A DNA stretch of 64,000 nucleotides from Lewinella sp050633125 (GCF_050633125.1 NZ_JBOEFX010000050.1:1-64000), one strand, 5' to 3'; counted from the first letter of the stretch, positions 35,061 to 43,612 are shown. Translations and numbers: made by a program. The notes: generated by a model from the letters alone, not told the origin.

Positions 35061-36017
35061 ATGGAACCAGAATTTTATCAAATAGCAGGAGTAATGGCTA
35101 TTGGTAGCCGCTTGCGTCGACTTAGTGAAATGGTCACCTTGGAGGGAGCTGCGATTTTTCGTTTACAGCAAATGAATTTTGAGCCACGCTGGTTTCCTGT
35201 GTTTTACATGCTAAGTCAGGGTGGCCCTATGCACGTAACAGATTTGGCTCAGCGGATTGGCCAGTCGCACGCCTCGGTGAGCCAGGTGGCCAAAGAGATG
35301 AAAAAAAATGATTTGCTTACCAAGGTTCGCGATAAGCAAGATGGCCGAAAAAGCCTCCTTTCGCTCTCTGAAGCAGGGGAGGCTATCGCCGGAAAGATGG
35401 CCGATTTTTACGATGATGTCTATCAAAGTGTAGCCGACCTACTTAAGGAAACGGATCACAATTTTTGGGCTGCAATGCAGGATCTAGAACTCGCACTAGA
35501 AAACAAAAGTATCACACGAAGAGTACAGGAGCGGCGCAAATCCCGCCTCTCGGCAGCCATTGAGGTTGTACCTTATTTACCGGCTTACCAGCAAGCTTTT
35601 CGAGATATTAATGTGGCTTGGATCGAGCAGTACTTTACGATGGAAGCCGCTGATTTCGCAGCACTTGATCATCCTCAGGCTTATATTCTGGATAAAGGAG
35701 GCTTCATTTTTGTCGCCCTTTTTGAAGGGGAACCAGTAGGTGTCGTAGCAATGCTTAAAATGCCGAATGCTTCCTACGAGTTGGCCAAAATGGGCGTAAG
35801 CCCTCTGGCACAAGGGATGGGGGTAGGTTATTTGTTGGGAAAAAAGGTGATTGAAAAAGCCAGGGCGCTTGGGGCCAGTCGCCTGTACCTAGAAAGTAAT
35901 ACGGTATTACAGCCTGCCATTCATCTTTATTATAAATTAGGGTTTACCCGTTTAGTGAATAAGATTCCTAGTCCTTATGCTCGTTCTAATATTCAAATGG
36001 AGTTACTACTCGATTGA
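35061..36017 (+). CDS. MarR-type regulator fused to a GNAT acetyltransferase
   Basis: 318 residues. Residues ~20-150 are a MarR winged helix: recognition region DLAQRIGQSHASVSQVAKEM and wing KVRDKQDGRKSLLSLSEAG. Residues ~165-318 are a GNAT domain with the acetyl-CoA loop SPLAQGMGVGYLLGKKV and the ending IHLYYKLGFTRL. One protein may thus sense a ligand, bind DNA and acetylate an unknown substrate. It is preceded at nine bases by a perfect palindrome and stands alone. The fusion class is known; substrate and ligand are not. Confidence 0.88.
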   Translation: MEPEFYQIAGVMAIGSRLRRLSEMVTLEGAAIFRLQQMNFEPRWFPVFYMLSQGGPMHVTDLAQRIGQSHASVSQVAKEMKKNDLLTKVRDKQDGRKSLLSLSEAGEAIAGKMADFYDDVYQSVADLLKETDHNFWAAMQDLELALENKSITRRVQERRKSRLSAAIEVVPYLPAYQQAFRDINVAWIEQYFTMEAADFAALDHPQAYILDKGGFIFVALFEGEPVGVVAMLKMPNASYELAKMGVSPLAQGMGVGYLLGKKVIEKARALGASRLYLESNTVLQPAIHLYYKLGFTRLVNKIPSPYARSNIQMELLLD

Positions 36018-36167
36018 TTGAGATTTGATTATTATTGCAGTAATAGTATACGTGTTTTGCATGAGAAAACTTTAGACAGTTTCGTAGTCTTTGTATATAA
36101 TAGAAAGATAGTATGCTACCCTTTTACATAGAAGGGTTAATTTTGTGAAATAATTTCAATACTTCAT

Positions 36168-37865
36168 ATGTCATTGCCCATCCCCAACCGCAACCGTGCC
36201 CAGATTAGTCGGGCAGCTATTGAACGCCTTTATATTGCGATGCGCCATCTTTTTATCCGAGGGAGTTATAAACCGTTGGGGGTATCAGGAGAGGCTATGA
36301 TTGAAGCGTTGACAGAACTACGCCCAGAAATTTATGGCAGTGTTAACGAGCCAGAGCGAGTAGAATTGAATGGTTTGTTTTACATCTTCCAGCGTTTACC
36401 TAAAGGCATTGAAGAGTGCCGGTTTGTAAAGCTGATCTCTCGTGAAGGGTACGAACAGACAGACTTCACGCCTATTGTTCCTCCTGCTCGTCGACGGAAT
36501 GCTTACCGGATCGATAAAGAAGAAATGTATATTGAAATGACGCGAGGTCGTAGTGACATTTACGATATTCTCACGCATCTCACCTTTATGTATATTGAAT
36601 CTGAAAAAATTCGCAGAAACAGCGAAAACCACCGAGGAGCAAAGCGACGGGAGTGGAATATGTTGGAAGAAATTGTCAAACGCGAAGAGGCTGGCGAAGA
36701 ATATAACCGAGAGGTAGCTTACACTTATTTGAGTACTTTGCTGGGGAGAACCTACCAAGAGACGATAACTGCTTGTGAGCGCTTTGATAATGACCCCAAC
36801 GTAAATAGTATTTTCCATATTACTTACTGGCTAGGCTGTCTATCTTCCCAAGAAGATCAGGAGAAAAAAGATCGCGAGATCAGTTTCTCCAGTACTTTGC
36901 GGGACATGATTGGTCACCATTTGCATGGTAGCCGCTGGGCACATGCCATAAAGGAGGCTCTGCATGAACACAACATGAATGGCCGTCCGCTACACATTAT
37001 CAGTGCAAACTTGCACAGTGTGATGAATTGCCTGTATGCCGAAGCAGCACTGCCCAAGGAAGCAGCAAAATACCCAACCAAGGAGTTGTTTCAGCTTTTG
37101 AGTTTGCCCGAAAACGGTAAGCTGCGGCAGCGTGTCACGGATTATGCCCGACAGCACGGAATGGTACAGTTGGATGATACCAGTGGAACCAATATTTCGG
37201 TACAGTTTTTTGATTTGTCTAAAATAAAAAAAGCACCTCGTTCACTGGAGTGGAAGCTGCCAGAAAAGAAAGAGGAGGTGCCGGTGGTTTTTGTGATGGA
37301 CTACGCCTTTGGCGAGCAAGCCTACGAAACGATGGATGAACTCCTTCGGCCTCATGAGACGGTTGATTATCACCATGATCTTCCAGTAGCGTCCGTCAAC
37401 ATAATGGGCAAAGCGGGCATATTGGAAGGAGGGAAAGGCGATATTATGGTACCTTCCGCTCACGTTTTTGAAGGTACTGCTGACAACTACCCCTTTAAGA
37501 ATGACCTTTGTAAGGAAGATTTTGAAAACGACCTGGGCATAGGCGTTTTGGAGGGGTTGATGATTACCGTTTTAGGGACGAGTCTCCAGAACCGAGATAT
37601 ATTGCGTTACTTTCGGAAATCGTCATGGCAAGCGATTGGTTTGGAAATGGAAGGAGCCCATTATCAAAAAGCGATCCAGGCAGCCAGTAAAATTCGCCAT
37701 AGTGTGAATGAAGATGTAGTTTTACGTTACGCCTACTACGCATCTGACAATCCCTTGGAAACGGGGTCAACACTGGCTAGTGGTAGCTTGGGCTTGAGCG
37801 GAGTAGCTCCAACATATATGATTACCCGTGTATTCTTAAACAAAATTCTGGCTACCAGCCGCTAG
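36168..37865 (+). CDS. Large Bacteroidota protein with nucleoside-phosphorylase-like C-terminus
   Basis: 565 residues, no signal peptide. I recognise it as a conserved Bacteroidota family (probably DUF6909) without a known role. The N-terminal ~350 residues are helical and contain a His-rich IGHHLHGSRWAHAIKEAL segment. The last ~200 resemble PNP/UDP phosphorylases: VVFVMDYAFGEQAYETMDEL strand-turn, GKAGILEGGKGDIMVPSAHV loop and GLEMEGAHY, the MEG motif that binds ribose in that fold. A nucleosidase or nucleotide-sensing role is inference. The GNAT gene starts 16 bases downstream, so they form an operon. Confidence 0.65.
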   Translation: MSLPIPNRNRAQISRAAIERLYIAMRHLFIRGSYKPLGVSGEAMIEALTELRPEIYGSVNEPERVELNGLFYIFQRLPKGIEECRFVKLISREGYEQTDFTPIVPPARRRNAYRIDKEEMYIEMTRGRSDIYDILTHLTFMYIESEKIRRNSENHRGAKRREWNMLEEIVKREEAGEEYNREVAYTYLSTLLGRTYQETITACERFDNDPNVNSIFHITYWLGCLSSQEDQEKKDREISFSSTLRDMIGHHLHGSRWAHAIKEALHEHNMNGRPLHIISANLHSVMNCLYAEAALPKEAAKYPTKELFQLLSLPENGKLRQRVTDYARQHGMVQLDDTSGTNISVQFFDLSKIKKAPRSLEWKLPEKKEEVPVVFVMDYAFGEQAYETMDELLRPHETVDYHHDLPVASVNIMGKAGILEGGKGDIMVPSAHVFEGTADNYPFKNDLCKEDFENDLGIGVLEGLMITVLGTSLQNRDILRYFRKSSWQAIGLEMEGAHYQKAIQAASKIRHSVNEDVVLRYAYYASDNPLETGSTLASGSLGLSGVAPTYMITRVFLNKILATSR

Positions 37866-37881
37866 TATAAAATCATTATTC

Positions 37882-38457
37882 ATGCGCCCTGATCTTTTTG
37901 GTATTGACACCGCTATAATTACTACTCGAACGTTGACGCGCCGCTTGCGTGAAGGGGATGGGCTGGAACTTTATGATTTGATTCAAGAGAATTCCAGTTA
38001 TATAGAAGATCATTTTCCCATTCTCGTAGAGCTGATCCGCACACCCGAAGAAGGGGAGGAGTTTGCAAGGCGTTCATTGGCCAAGTGGCTGCTTCAGGAA
38101 GAATTCACCTTTGGGATATGGCGCGTCGATGAGGCCGATATGATAGGTTATCTGCACTTTCGCAACATCGACTGGCAGACCCCGCGTGCTGAAATCAGCT
38201 ACTTCCTCCATCAGGACCAGGCAGGGAAGGGACTGATGACGGAGGTCATGTCGCGTATGATACAGTTTGCGTTTAAGCAACTTCAGCTCAATAAATTGGT
38301 CCTTAAAACCTTGGTAGATAATTACAATAGCCAACGCTTGGCCCGTAAGGTAGGCTTCCGCCGCGAGGGCGATCTGCGCCACGAATACCGCAAAGCCTCC
38401 GGCGCCCTGCTGGATGTGATGTTGTTTGGATTGACGCGGGAGGAGTATGGGTTGTAG
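37882..38457 (+). CDS. GNAT acetyltransferase (RimJ/RimL type)
   Basis: 191 residues of the ribosomal-protein-N-acetyltransferase-like GNAT branch. N-terminal ITTRTLTRRLREGDGLELYDLI, then YFLHQDQAGKGLMTEVMSRM (acetyl-CoA loop, in which the Q/R-x-x-G-x pattern is present as QAGKG), and NYNSQRLARKVGFRREGDLRHEY. It probably acetylates an amino group on a protein or small molecule. It follows the phosphorylase-like gene in the same operon and ends at a palindromic repeat of the REP-like family. Confidence 0.85.
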   Translation: MRPDLFGIDTAIITTRTLTRRLREGDGLELYDLIQENSSYIEDHFPILVELIRTPEEGEEFARRSLAKWLLQEEFTFGIWRVDEADMIGYLHFRNIDWQTPRAEISYFLHQDQAGKGLMTEVMSRMIQFAFKQLQLNKLVLKTLVDNYNSQRLARKVGFRREGDLRHEYRKASGALLDVMLFGLTREEYGL

Positions 38458-38520
38458 GGCAACAAGGCAACAAGGCAAATTCATGAATTTGCCTTGTTGC
38501 CTTGTTGCCTTGTTGCCTTA
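38458..38520. repeat. REP-like palindrome, copy 1
   Basis: 38458-38509 is a 52-base perfect palindrome: 8-mer units of GGCAACAA type on the left, the core AAATTCATGAATTT, and TTGTTGCC units on the right, with one extra right-hand unit to 38518. It begins at the GNAT stop codon. Confidence 0.85.
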
Positions 38521-38619
38521 CGAGAAGAGATTGTATCCTGACCGACGCTATCCAAATATTAACACTGATTTTCATCATCCTCTAAGGTTTTTGACCACGC
38601 TATTCTTTACCTTTACGAT

Positions 38620-39000
38620 GTGAGACAGCTAATTGTCATATTAACCTTACTCTGCCTTATGGCGCAGGTGCTTACGGTACCTTTTCTGGCTTTTCAATTG
38701 GAAAGCCAGCGGGAGGAGGTGGCTGTGCCCATGTGTGTCAACAAGGATGCACCTGAGTTGGCTTGTTTTGGTAGCTGTTTTATTAGTCAACAATTAACGG
38801 AAGCTTTTGAGCAGCAGCAACAACCTGGTGCTACGCCAGAAGCTGCCAGCCTTTGGCAAATTCCTCCCTTTTCTACTCCTGTGCAAGAACATTGGCTACT
38901 GAATGTACCAGCTATGTTCACCCCTGTTGTTGTGTCTTCTGACGACGACTGGCAGGAGCGTCAATATGTACACCCTCAGTGGCATCCACCCCGGGCGTAA
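38620..39000 (+). CDS. Small exported Cys-motif protein
   Basis: 126 residues from GTG 38620 (the overlapping ATG is followed at once by a stop). A signal-like hydrophobic start (LIVILTLLCLMAQVLTVPF) precedes the motif CVNKDAPELACFGSCFISQQL, a C-x10-C-x3-C pattern found in small exported Bacteroidota proteins next to metal-uptake or outer-membrane genes. The rest is low-complexity. Likely the first member of the downstream metal cluster; binding of copper or iron is inference. Confidence 0.6.
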   Translation: MRQLIVILTLLCLMAQVLTVPFLAFQLESQREEVAVPMCVNKDAPELACFGSCFISQQLTEAFEQQQQPGATPEAASLWQIPPFSTPVQEHWLLNVPAMFTPVVVSSDDDWQERQYVHPQWHPPRA

Positions 39001-39449
39001 TTCCTTTCTTGTCCTTCTATTGAATTAAGAGCATTTTTGGTACTTACTAAGCTTGAAAAACAATTCTTTTAGGAGCGCTGTCGGCGCTCAAAATAGTTTA
39101 CGTAGCCCATCAAGCGTACAATTTTGAGTTCAGCGAGAATTCTGAATTATTGATTTTCAAATCAAATCTGTCTCAAATAAGCTCTAACACAATTCGGTAT
39201 CATCTGACTTATGTGTTCAGCCTGAAATAACTTCGTCAATACCTTGGTATTGGTGATGTCTCAGACCGTAAGTCTTGTTGGAAAGCAAATAATCAACTCA
39301 ATTAAGTTTCTTATTCTGAGGAGCTAGTGTTCGCTTTTTTTCATAGGAAAAGGAGGCACTAGGCCGAGGACAGTTAGTGGAAATGTTCGCAAAACATAGG
39401 GTAAGACCTTTGTCTCAACGAGTATTTTAGCTATTAGATCAGTATCATT
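39001..39449. other. Intergenic, no gene recognised
   Basis: Holds only a small hairpin GAGCGC-TGTCG-GCGCTC (39073-39089) without a T run. Composition is AT-rich and no frame is credible. A regulatory role for the cluster is possible but nothing specific is visible. Confidence 0.4.
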
Positions 39450-40385
39450 ATGCGGACGATTATCCTTTTGCTGCTCTTATTGGGAGTGGGCAACCTACCT
39501 CAGCTTTCAGCCTGTGAGGCCTGTGGGTGTAGTATTATGTTTTGGGAAATGGGGCTTACCCCTCGTTTTCAGTCGCACCAGCTTAGTATAGGGTGGAACC
39601 ATCAGCGGTTTACGTCCTATAGTAGTCTGGAGGCTAAAGCCCTTGGGCAGATTGGGAGCGAAGAATATTTTCAACAGATGGACCTGCAACTACAGTTGCG
39701 GCTGCACGATCGTTGGCGGCTGAGTGTGGCCTTGCCTTATGCTTTTCTGCAACGTGAGATAGCAGGCGAAACTTGGAACCTCAATGGCTGGAGTGACCCT
39801 AGTGTACTGCTACAATACGTAGTGCTGGATCAGGAGAACAAGAAGCGTACGGAATGGCGTCATCGGCTGAGTGCTGGTGTGGGAGCTAAGCTACCGTGGG
39901 GCCAGCAAGCCAAACTACCAGAAGAGGACAACACCCAAGTCAACTTTCGTTTGGGAACGGGTAGCCTCGATGGTATGGCCTACCTACAGTATGTGTTGCG
40001 CCGTGGAGATTGGGGTCTGAGTGCCGATGTGCTGGCCAGCCGTAACGGAGAAAATGAGGAAGACTACCGCTATGGCCATCGCTGGAGTGGACACCTGACA
40101 GTGTTTAACGTGATCGCCAGTGGCAAACTGGGAATTATGCCTAGTCTGGGATTGTACAGGGAGACGGCAGCCGAAGATGTGCAGCGCGGTTATTACCGGA
40201 GTCATACTGGGGGGCAATACACCTTTGGGCAGCTTGGACTACAGGTGTTTTTTCCTGCATTCAGTACTACGCTTCGTTATCAGCATCCGCTAGAGCAAAA
40301 ATGGGCGGAAGGACTGACGGAAGCTGGTGGTAGGATGACTGTACAGTTTACTTACTTTTTTGGAGGAAAGCCGCTTGGAAGTTAA
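39450..40385 (+). CDS. Outer-membrane-type beta-barrel protein with CEACGC N-terminus
   Basis: 311 residues. A signal peptide (TIILLLLLLGVGNLPQLSA) is followed by CEACGCSIMFW, a Cys-rich start seen in exported proteins of metal-handling clusters in Bacteroidota. The remainder alternates polar and aromatic residues (FRLGTGSLDGMAYLQYVLRR, YRYGHRWSGHLTVFNVI), as outer-membrane barrels do. It probably spans the outer membrane or binds metal at its surface. It opens a run of genes ending in the diheme protein at 42940. Confidence 0.65.
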   Translation: MRTIILLLLLLGVGNLPQLSACEACGCSIMFWEMGLTPRFQSHQLSIGWNHQRFTSYSSLEAKALGQIGSEEYFQQMDLQLQLRLHDRWRLSVALPYAFLQREIAGETWNLNGWSDPSVLLQYVVLDQENKKRTEWRHRLSAGVGAKLPWGQQAKLPEEDNTQVNFRLGTGSLDGMAYLQYVLRRGDWGLSADVLASRNGENEEDYRYGHRWSGHLTVFNVIASGKLGIMPSLGLYRETAAEDVQRGYYRSHTGGQYTFGQLGLQVFFPAFSTTLRYQHPLEQKWAEGLTEAGGRMTVQFTYFFGGKPLGS

Positions 40386-40417
40386 GGTGCAAATACTTGA
40401 CTTACTTGGGGAATGCC

Positions 40418-40556
40418 CGGCCTAGTGCTGTGCAAGGGTGGCCCCGCCCAAAGCGGGGACAGACAGCGACCCGATTAAATCGGGGTCGCTGGCCAAGCGA
40501 CTAGCGCGCCCTGGAACATAACGCCCGACCGAAGGGAGGGAGGCCCCAAAAGGTGC
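40418..40556. repeat. Dispersed GC-rich intergenic repeat
   Basis: Contains hairpins CCCCGC-CCAAA-GCGGGG and GCGACCCGAT...TCGGGGTCGC and ends CGACCGAAGGGAGGGAGGCC followed by CCAAAA, related to the GGCCCCAAAA terminus at 13513. It separates the barrel gene from the DUF4625 lipoprotein gene. Confidence 0.6.
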
Positions 40557-40570
40557 TAAAAACAAAACAA

Positions 40571-40966
40571 ATGAAGAATCACTATAATTTTTATGTATTG
40601 CTGGTAATGGCCCTGGTGTTGGCTAATTGTCAAAAAGAGGAGGGGCCACAGGTGGATGTTTCGCCCCCTTTGATCGACATTGTTGAACCAACCAATATTG
40701 CCAACTATGTGGCGGGGAGCAACCTGGAACTGATTGTAAATATTGACGAAAATCAGGAGTTACACGAATTCAGTGTAGTGCTTAGGAATGCCGACCGGAC
40801 TTATGCACAGACGTTGGCGGGAGGGCACTTGCACGCTACGACTTACCGTATTGATGAAACTTTTACGTTGCCGGATTTAACTGACCAGGTGTATACCCTG
40901 ACGGTGAAAGCCAGTGACCACAACGAAAACCTGGCTTCTGCAAGTGTAGAGCTGGTGGTAGAATAA
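40571..40966 (+). CDS. DUF4625 lipoprotein
   Basis: 131 residues from ATG 40571; an upstream in-frame GTG adds six unlikely residues. A lipoprotein signal (VLLVMALVLANCQKEE) is followed by an Ig-like beta domain of the DUF4625 family (PPLIDIVEPTNIANYVAGSN, ending VYTLTVKASDHNENLASASV). A GGHLHATTY loop offers two His that could hold a metal. It lies 38 bases before the MbnP-like gene and is in the same operon. Confidence 0.75.
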   Translation: MKNHYNFYVLLVMALVLANCQKEEGPQVDVSPPLIDIVEPTNIANYVAGSNLELIVNIDENQELHEFSVVLRNADRTYAQTLAGGHLHATTYRIDETFTLPDLTDQVYTLTVKASDHNENLASASVELVVE

Positions 40967-41004
40967 TTTCAATCCATTTTTAAAATTTAAAACAAAAAAT
41001 CAAG

Positions 41005-41745
41005 ATGAACTTTAACAAATTAATGCTGGCATTACTGGTGCTATCGGTGAGCCTTTACAGCTGTGATGATGACGATGTAAGCCGTTTGGACTCGGATGTA
41101 GCTTTTGAATTTGATTATTCTTTTGCGGGTAGTGACTTTGATTACGATCAGGTATATGACCTCAATGGGACGGCAGTGAGTTTTCAGACCGTACAGTTTT
41201 ATGTAGGCGGGATCACGCTGCACCCGGAAGAAGGTGATGCGGTGACCGCTGATGGCAAGTACCTTTTGGTGAAGCCCAAAAGCGGTGCGCAGGAAGTGAT
41301 GAACGTAGATAAGAAGCACTACCACATGGCGGAGTTTTTTGTGGGTGTAGCACCTGCTGAAAATGACCAGACGGCGGATGATTTTGATACTCGTGACACG
41401 GAGACGGACCCATTGGCTCGCCAAAGTGATCCACCAATGAACTGGAACTGGAATGCCGGTTACATCTTTGTGCGCATTGACGGAATGGTAGATCTGGATG
41501 GCGATGGTACGCCTGAAACCGTGATGGAATACCACTTGGGCAAGGAGGCTTTCCGCCGGACAGTTGCCAAAGATCTGCATACCGATATCGAGGATGATAG
41601 CCAGACGCTAGCCTTTGGTTTGGATGTAGCGGCCCTTTTTAATGATATTGATATATCCCAGACGTACAGTGTGCATACGGGAGATGACTTAGCAACTTCA
41701 GCCATTTTTGCGGACAATATTGCGGATGCGATTACGAAGAAGTAG
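41005..41745 (+). CDS. mbnP: MbnP-like copper-associated lipoprotein
   Basis: 246 residues. A lipoprotein signal (LMLALLVLSVSLYSCDDDD) leads to an MbnP-family domain: FEFDYSFAGSDF, the FQTVQFYVGGITL strand, and the key MNWNWNAGYIFVRIDG with adjacent Trp residues. In characterised pairs the diheme enzyme MbnH oxidises a Trp of MbnP to kynurenine, which then binds Cu(I) (established knowledge). A MbnH-like gene follows 149 bases downstream. Which Trp is modified here is not shown. Confidence 0.8.
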   Translation: MNFNKLMLALLVLSVSLYSCDDDDVSRLDSDVAFEFDYSFAGSDFDYDQVYDLNGTAVSFQTVQFYVGGITLHPEEGDAVTADGKYLLVKPKSGAQEVMNVDKKHYHMAEFFVGVAPAENDQTADDFDTRDTETDPLARQSDPPMNWNWNAGYIFVRIDGMVDLDGDGTPETVMEYHLGKEAFRRTVAKDLHTDIEDDSQTLAFGLDVAALFNDIDISQTYSVHTGDDLATSAIFADNIADAITKK

Positions 41746-41761
41746 GAGATTGACCCATCTC

Positions 41762-41791
41762 AGCCCCTGCCCTTGAAAGGGTAGGGGCTTT
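41762..41791 (+). terminator. Weak intrinsic terminator after the MbnP-like gene
   Basis: AGCCCCTgCCC pairs with GGGtAGGGGCT around TTGAAA; only three T follow. It may cut expression of the downstream diheme gene relative to its partner. Confidence 0.45.
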
Positions 41792-41820
41792 GGGAGGGTT
41801 GGGCGGACTATGGACTGGGC

Positions 41821-41875
41821 ACTGGGCACTGGGCAAATTCATGAATTTGCCTTGTTGCGCCTTGTTGGCCTGCTT
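41821..41875. repeat. REP-like palindrome, copy 2
   Basis: The perfect core GGCAAATTCA|TGAATTTGCC (41832-41851) lies between the MbnP-like and MbnH-like genes. On the left are tandem ACTGGGC units; on the right CTTGTTGCGCCTTGTTGGCC. The outer arms no longer match each other. Confidence 0.8.
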
Positions 41876-41893
41876 TCCTACTAAAAGATAACA

Positions 41894-42940
41894 ATGAAAC
41901 GGAGTATGCCTATGAGGTGTTTGAAGATGCTGGCCGGGAGCCTTCTGCTACTGCTGTTGCTGGCTTGTGAGCCTGAGGTAGCAGTGCCAGACGTAGATGA
42001 TACGCCTTATGGTTACGAGGTGCCAGCGGGTTTCCCGATACCCGTGGAGCCAACTGAAAACCCCTTGACGGTAGCAAAGGTAGCCTTGGGGAAGCGTCTT
42101 TTTTACGACCCCATCTTATCGGCAGATGAGACGATTTCTTGCAATAGCTGCCATCGGCAGGAGTTTGCCTTTGCGGATAATGTGGCCATCTCGCCGGGAG
42201 TAGCTGGCCGACTGGGGATGCGCAACGCCCCATCTTTGGCGAACCTGGCTTACGTGACCGTTTTTCATAAAGACGGTGGTGTGCCGAAGCTGGAGATACA
42301 AGCGGGTTCCCCTATTGAAGATGCGAATGAGATGGATCTTTCGATCTTTGTGGCCGCTGATCGGATCAATGCCTTGCCGGAGTATCGCGAGCAGTTTTTG
42401 CGGGCCTTTGGCCGCGAGGCAGATGCCTTTACGATTACGCGCGCCCTAGCGGCTTTTCAGCGGACGATGATCAGCGGTAACTCGGCCTACGATCAATACA
42501 CTTATCAAGGGGTGAGTACGGCTTTGAGCCTTGCTCAGTTACGTGGCCGCGATTTGTTTTTTAATGACGAACTGGCCTGTAGCGCTTGTCATTCAGGTTT
42601 CAATTTTACCAATGACGGATTCTTTAATAATGGATTAGAACTGGATCATAGTGATGACTTGGGCCGCCGGAGGGTGTCGTTGGATACCTTGGATATTGGC
42701 AAGTTTAGGGTGCCTGGTTTACGAAATATTGCGCTCACGGCACCATATATGCACGCGGGTAATTTACCGACGTTGGAAGCCGTAGTTGATCACTACAACA
42801 GGGGCGGGGTAGGGCACCCTTTGCAAGATGAACGTATCCGCCCCTTGGGGTTGACGGATATCGAAAAGGCAGACCTGATTGCCTTTTTGGAGAGCCTGAC
42901 GGATGAGACGTTTATTGCAGATGAACGGTTTAGGGAGTAG
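41894..42940 (+). CDS. mbnH: MbnH/MauG-like diheme cytochrome c lipoprotein
   Basis: 348 residues. A lipoprotein signal (MLAGSLLLLLLLACEPE) precedes the CCP/MauG fold: first haem CNSCH (~77), second haem CSACHSGFNF (~232) and LRNIALTAPYMHAGNLPTLE near 278. Because it follows an MbnP-like gene, I name it MbnH-like: it would form a bis-Fe(IV) state and oxidise Trp in its partner. An alternative is a plain H2O2 peroxidase. A REP-like palindrome with a T run follows its stop. Confidence 0.82.
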   Translation: MKRSMPMRCLKMLAGSLLLLLLLACEPEVAVPDVDDTPYGYEVPAGFPIPVEPTENPLTVAKVALGKRLFYDPILSADETISCNSCHRQEFAFADNVAISPGVAGRLGMRNAPSLANLAYVTVFHKDGGVPKLEIQAGSPIEDANEMDLSIFVAADRINALPEYREQFLRAFGREADAFTITRALAAFQRTMISGNSAYDQYTYQGVSTALSLAQLRGRDLFFNDELACSACHSGFNFTNDGFFNNGLELDHSDDLGRRRVSLDTLDIGKFRVPGLRNIALTAPYMHAGNLPTLEAVVDHYNRGGVGHPLQDERIRPLGLTDIEKADLIAFLESLTDETFIADERFRE

Positions 42941-42958
42941 ACATAAGGCAAAAGCAAG

Positions 42959-43011
42959 GCGCAACAAGGCGCAACAAGGCAAATTCATGAATTTGCCTTG
43001 TTGCGTTTTTG
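42959..43011. repeat. REP-like palindrome, copy 3 (upstream of the RAYT)
   Basis: Palindrome 42970-43005 with core AAATTCATGAATTT and one full GCAACAAG unit per arm. A T run (43005-43010) follows, so it can also end transcription of the diheme gene. It lies 54 bases before the transposase gene. Confidence 0.85.
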
Positions 43012-43058
43012 TATAAAATCCATTATTTTCCTTCTTTTATCTCTCTGAATTTTACGAA

Positions 43059-43598
43059 ATGAAAACCAATCACGAGTATGATCGGCCTTTCCACCGACAG
43101 CCATGGTGGGATTATTCGGCACCGGGTAGCTATTTTATAACGATCTGCATTCAAAACCGAGAACGTTTGTTGGGGCATATTGAAGATGGCGAGATGCATT
43201 TGTCGCCTTACGGTGAAATTGTTCGTGCTGAGATTTTAAAGATTCCCGATTATCATGATCGCGCCGAACTAGGCGAATGGGTAATCATGCCCGATCACAT
43301 TCATCTCATTATCACCTTGACGGAATGGAAAGGGTTTGATATTGAACGTCCTGCATTTCGCTGGCAATCACTGACTACCAAAGAATACATAGCACTGCGC
43401 CGCCGTATGTTGATTCCCAAAATCATCGGTAAATTCAAAATGCTGACCTCCAAACAGATAAATATCCTACGCGGCACATCAGGGCAGAAAACGTGGCTGC
43501 ATAATTACCACGGTCATATCATTAATACGAATACCAAAGGGGAATACGAACGGATTGCGCGCTACATCAGAAAGAATCCTGAAAACTGGGAAGGGTGA
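43059..43598 (+). CDS. REP-associated tyrosine transposase (RAYT, Y1_Tnp)
   Basis: 179 residues of the HUH single-strand transposase superfamily. The N-terminus HRQPWWDYSAPGSYFITICI and the metal-binding MPDHIHLIITL (HxH at 80-82) fit the family, as does the ending YERIARYIRKNPENW. The usual NYYxH catalytic-tyrosine context reads NYHGH, with one of two tyrosines replaced. I cannot tell if it is active. It is bracketed by palindromes at 42959 and 43626, as RAYT genes are by their REP hairpins, and is likely what spreads that family. Confidence 0.85.
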   Translation: MKTNHEYDRPFHRQPWWDYSAPGSYFITICIQNRERLLGHIEDGEMHLSPYGEIVRAEILKIPDYHDRAELGEWVIMPDHIHLIITLTEWKGFDIERPAFRWQSLTTKEYIALRRRMLIPKIIGKFKMLTSKQINILRGTSGQKTWLHNYHGHIINTNTKGEYERIARYIRKNPENWEG

Positions 43599-43612
43599 TC
43601 GCAAATCTCCAC

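Noticed and set aside
39001..39449. Small RNA or decayed gene in the gap before the copper module
   Set aside because: Only one weak hairpin and no promoter match; not enough to claim.
43059..43598. Possible IS200/IS605 element
   Set aside because: No tnpB partner and the flanks are REP-like palindromes, so a RAYT fits better.
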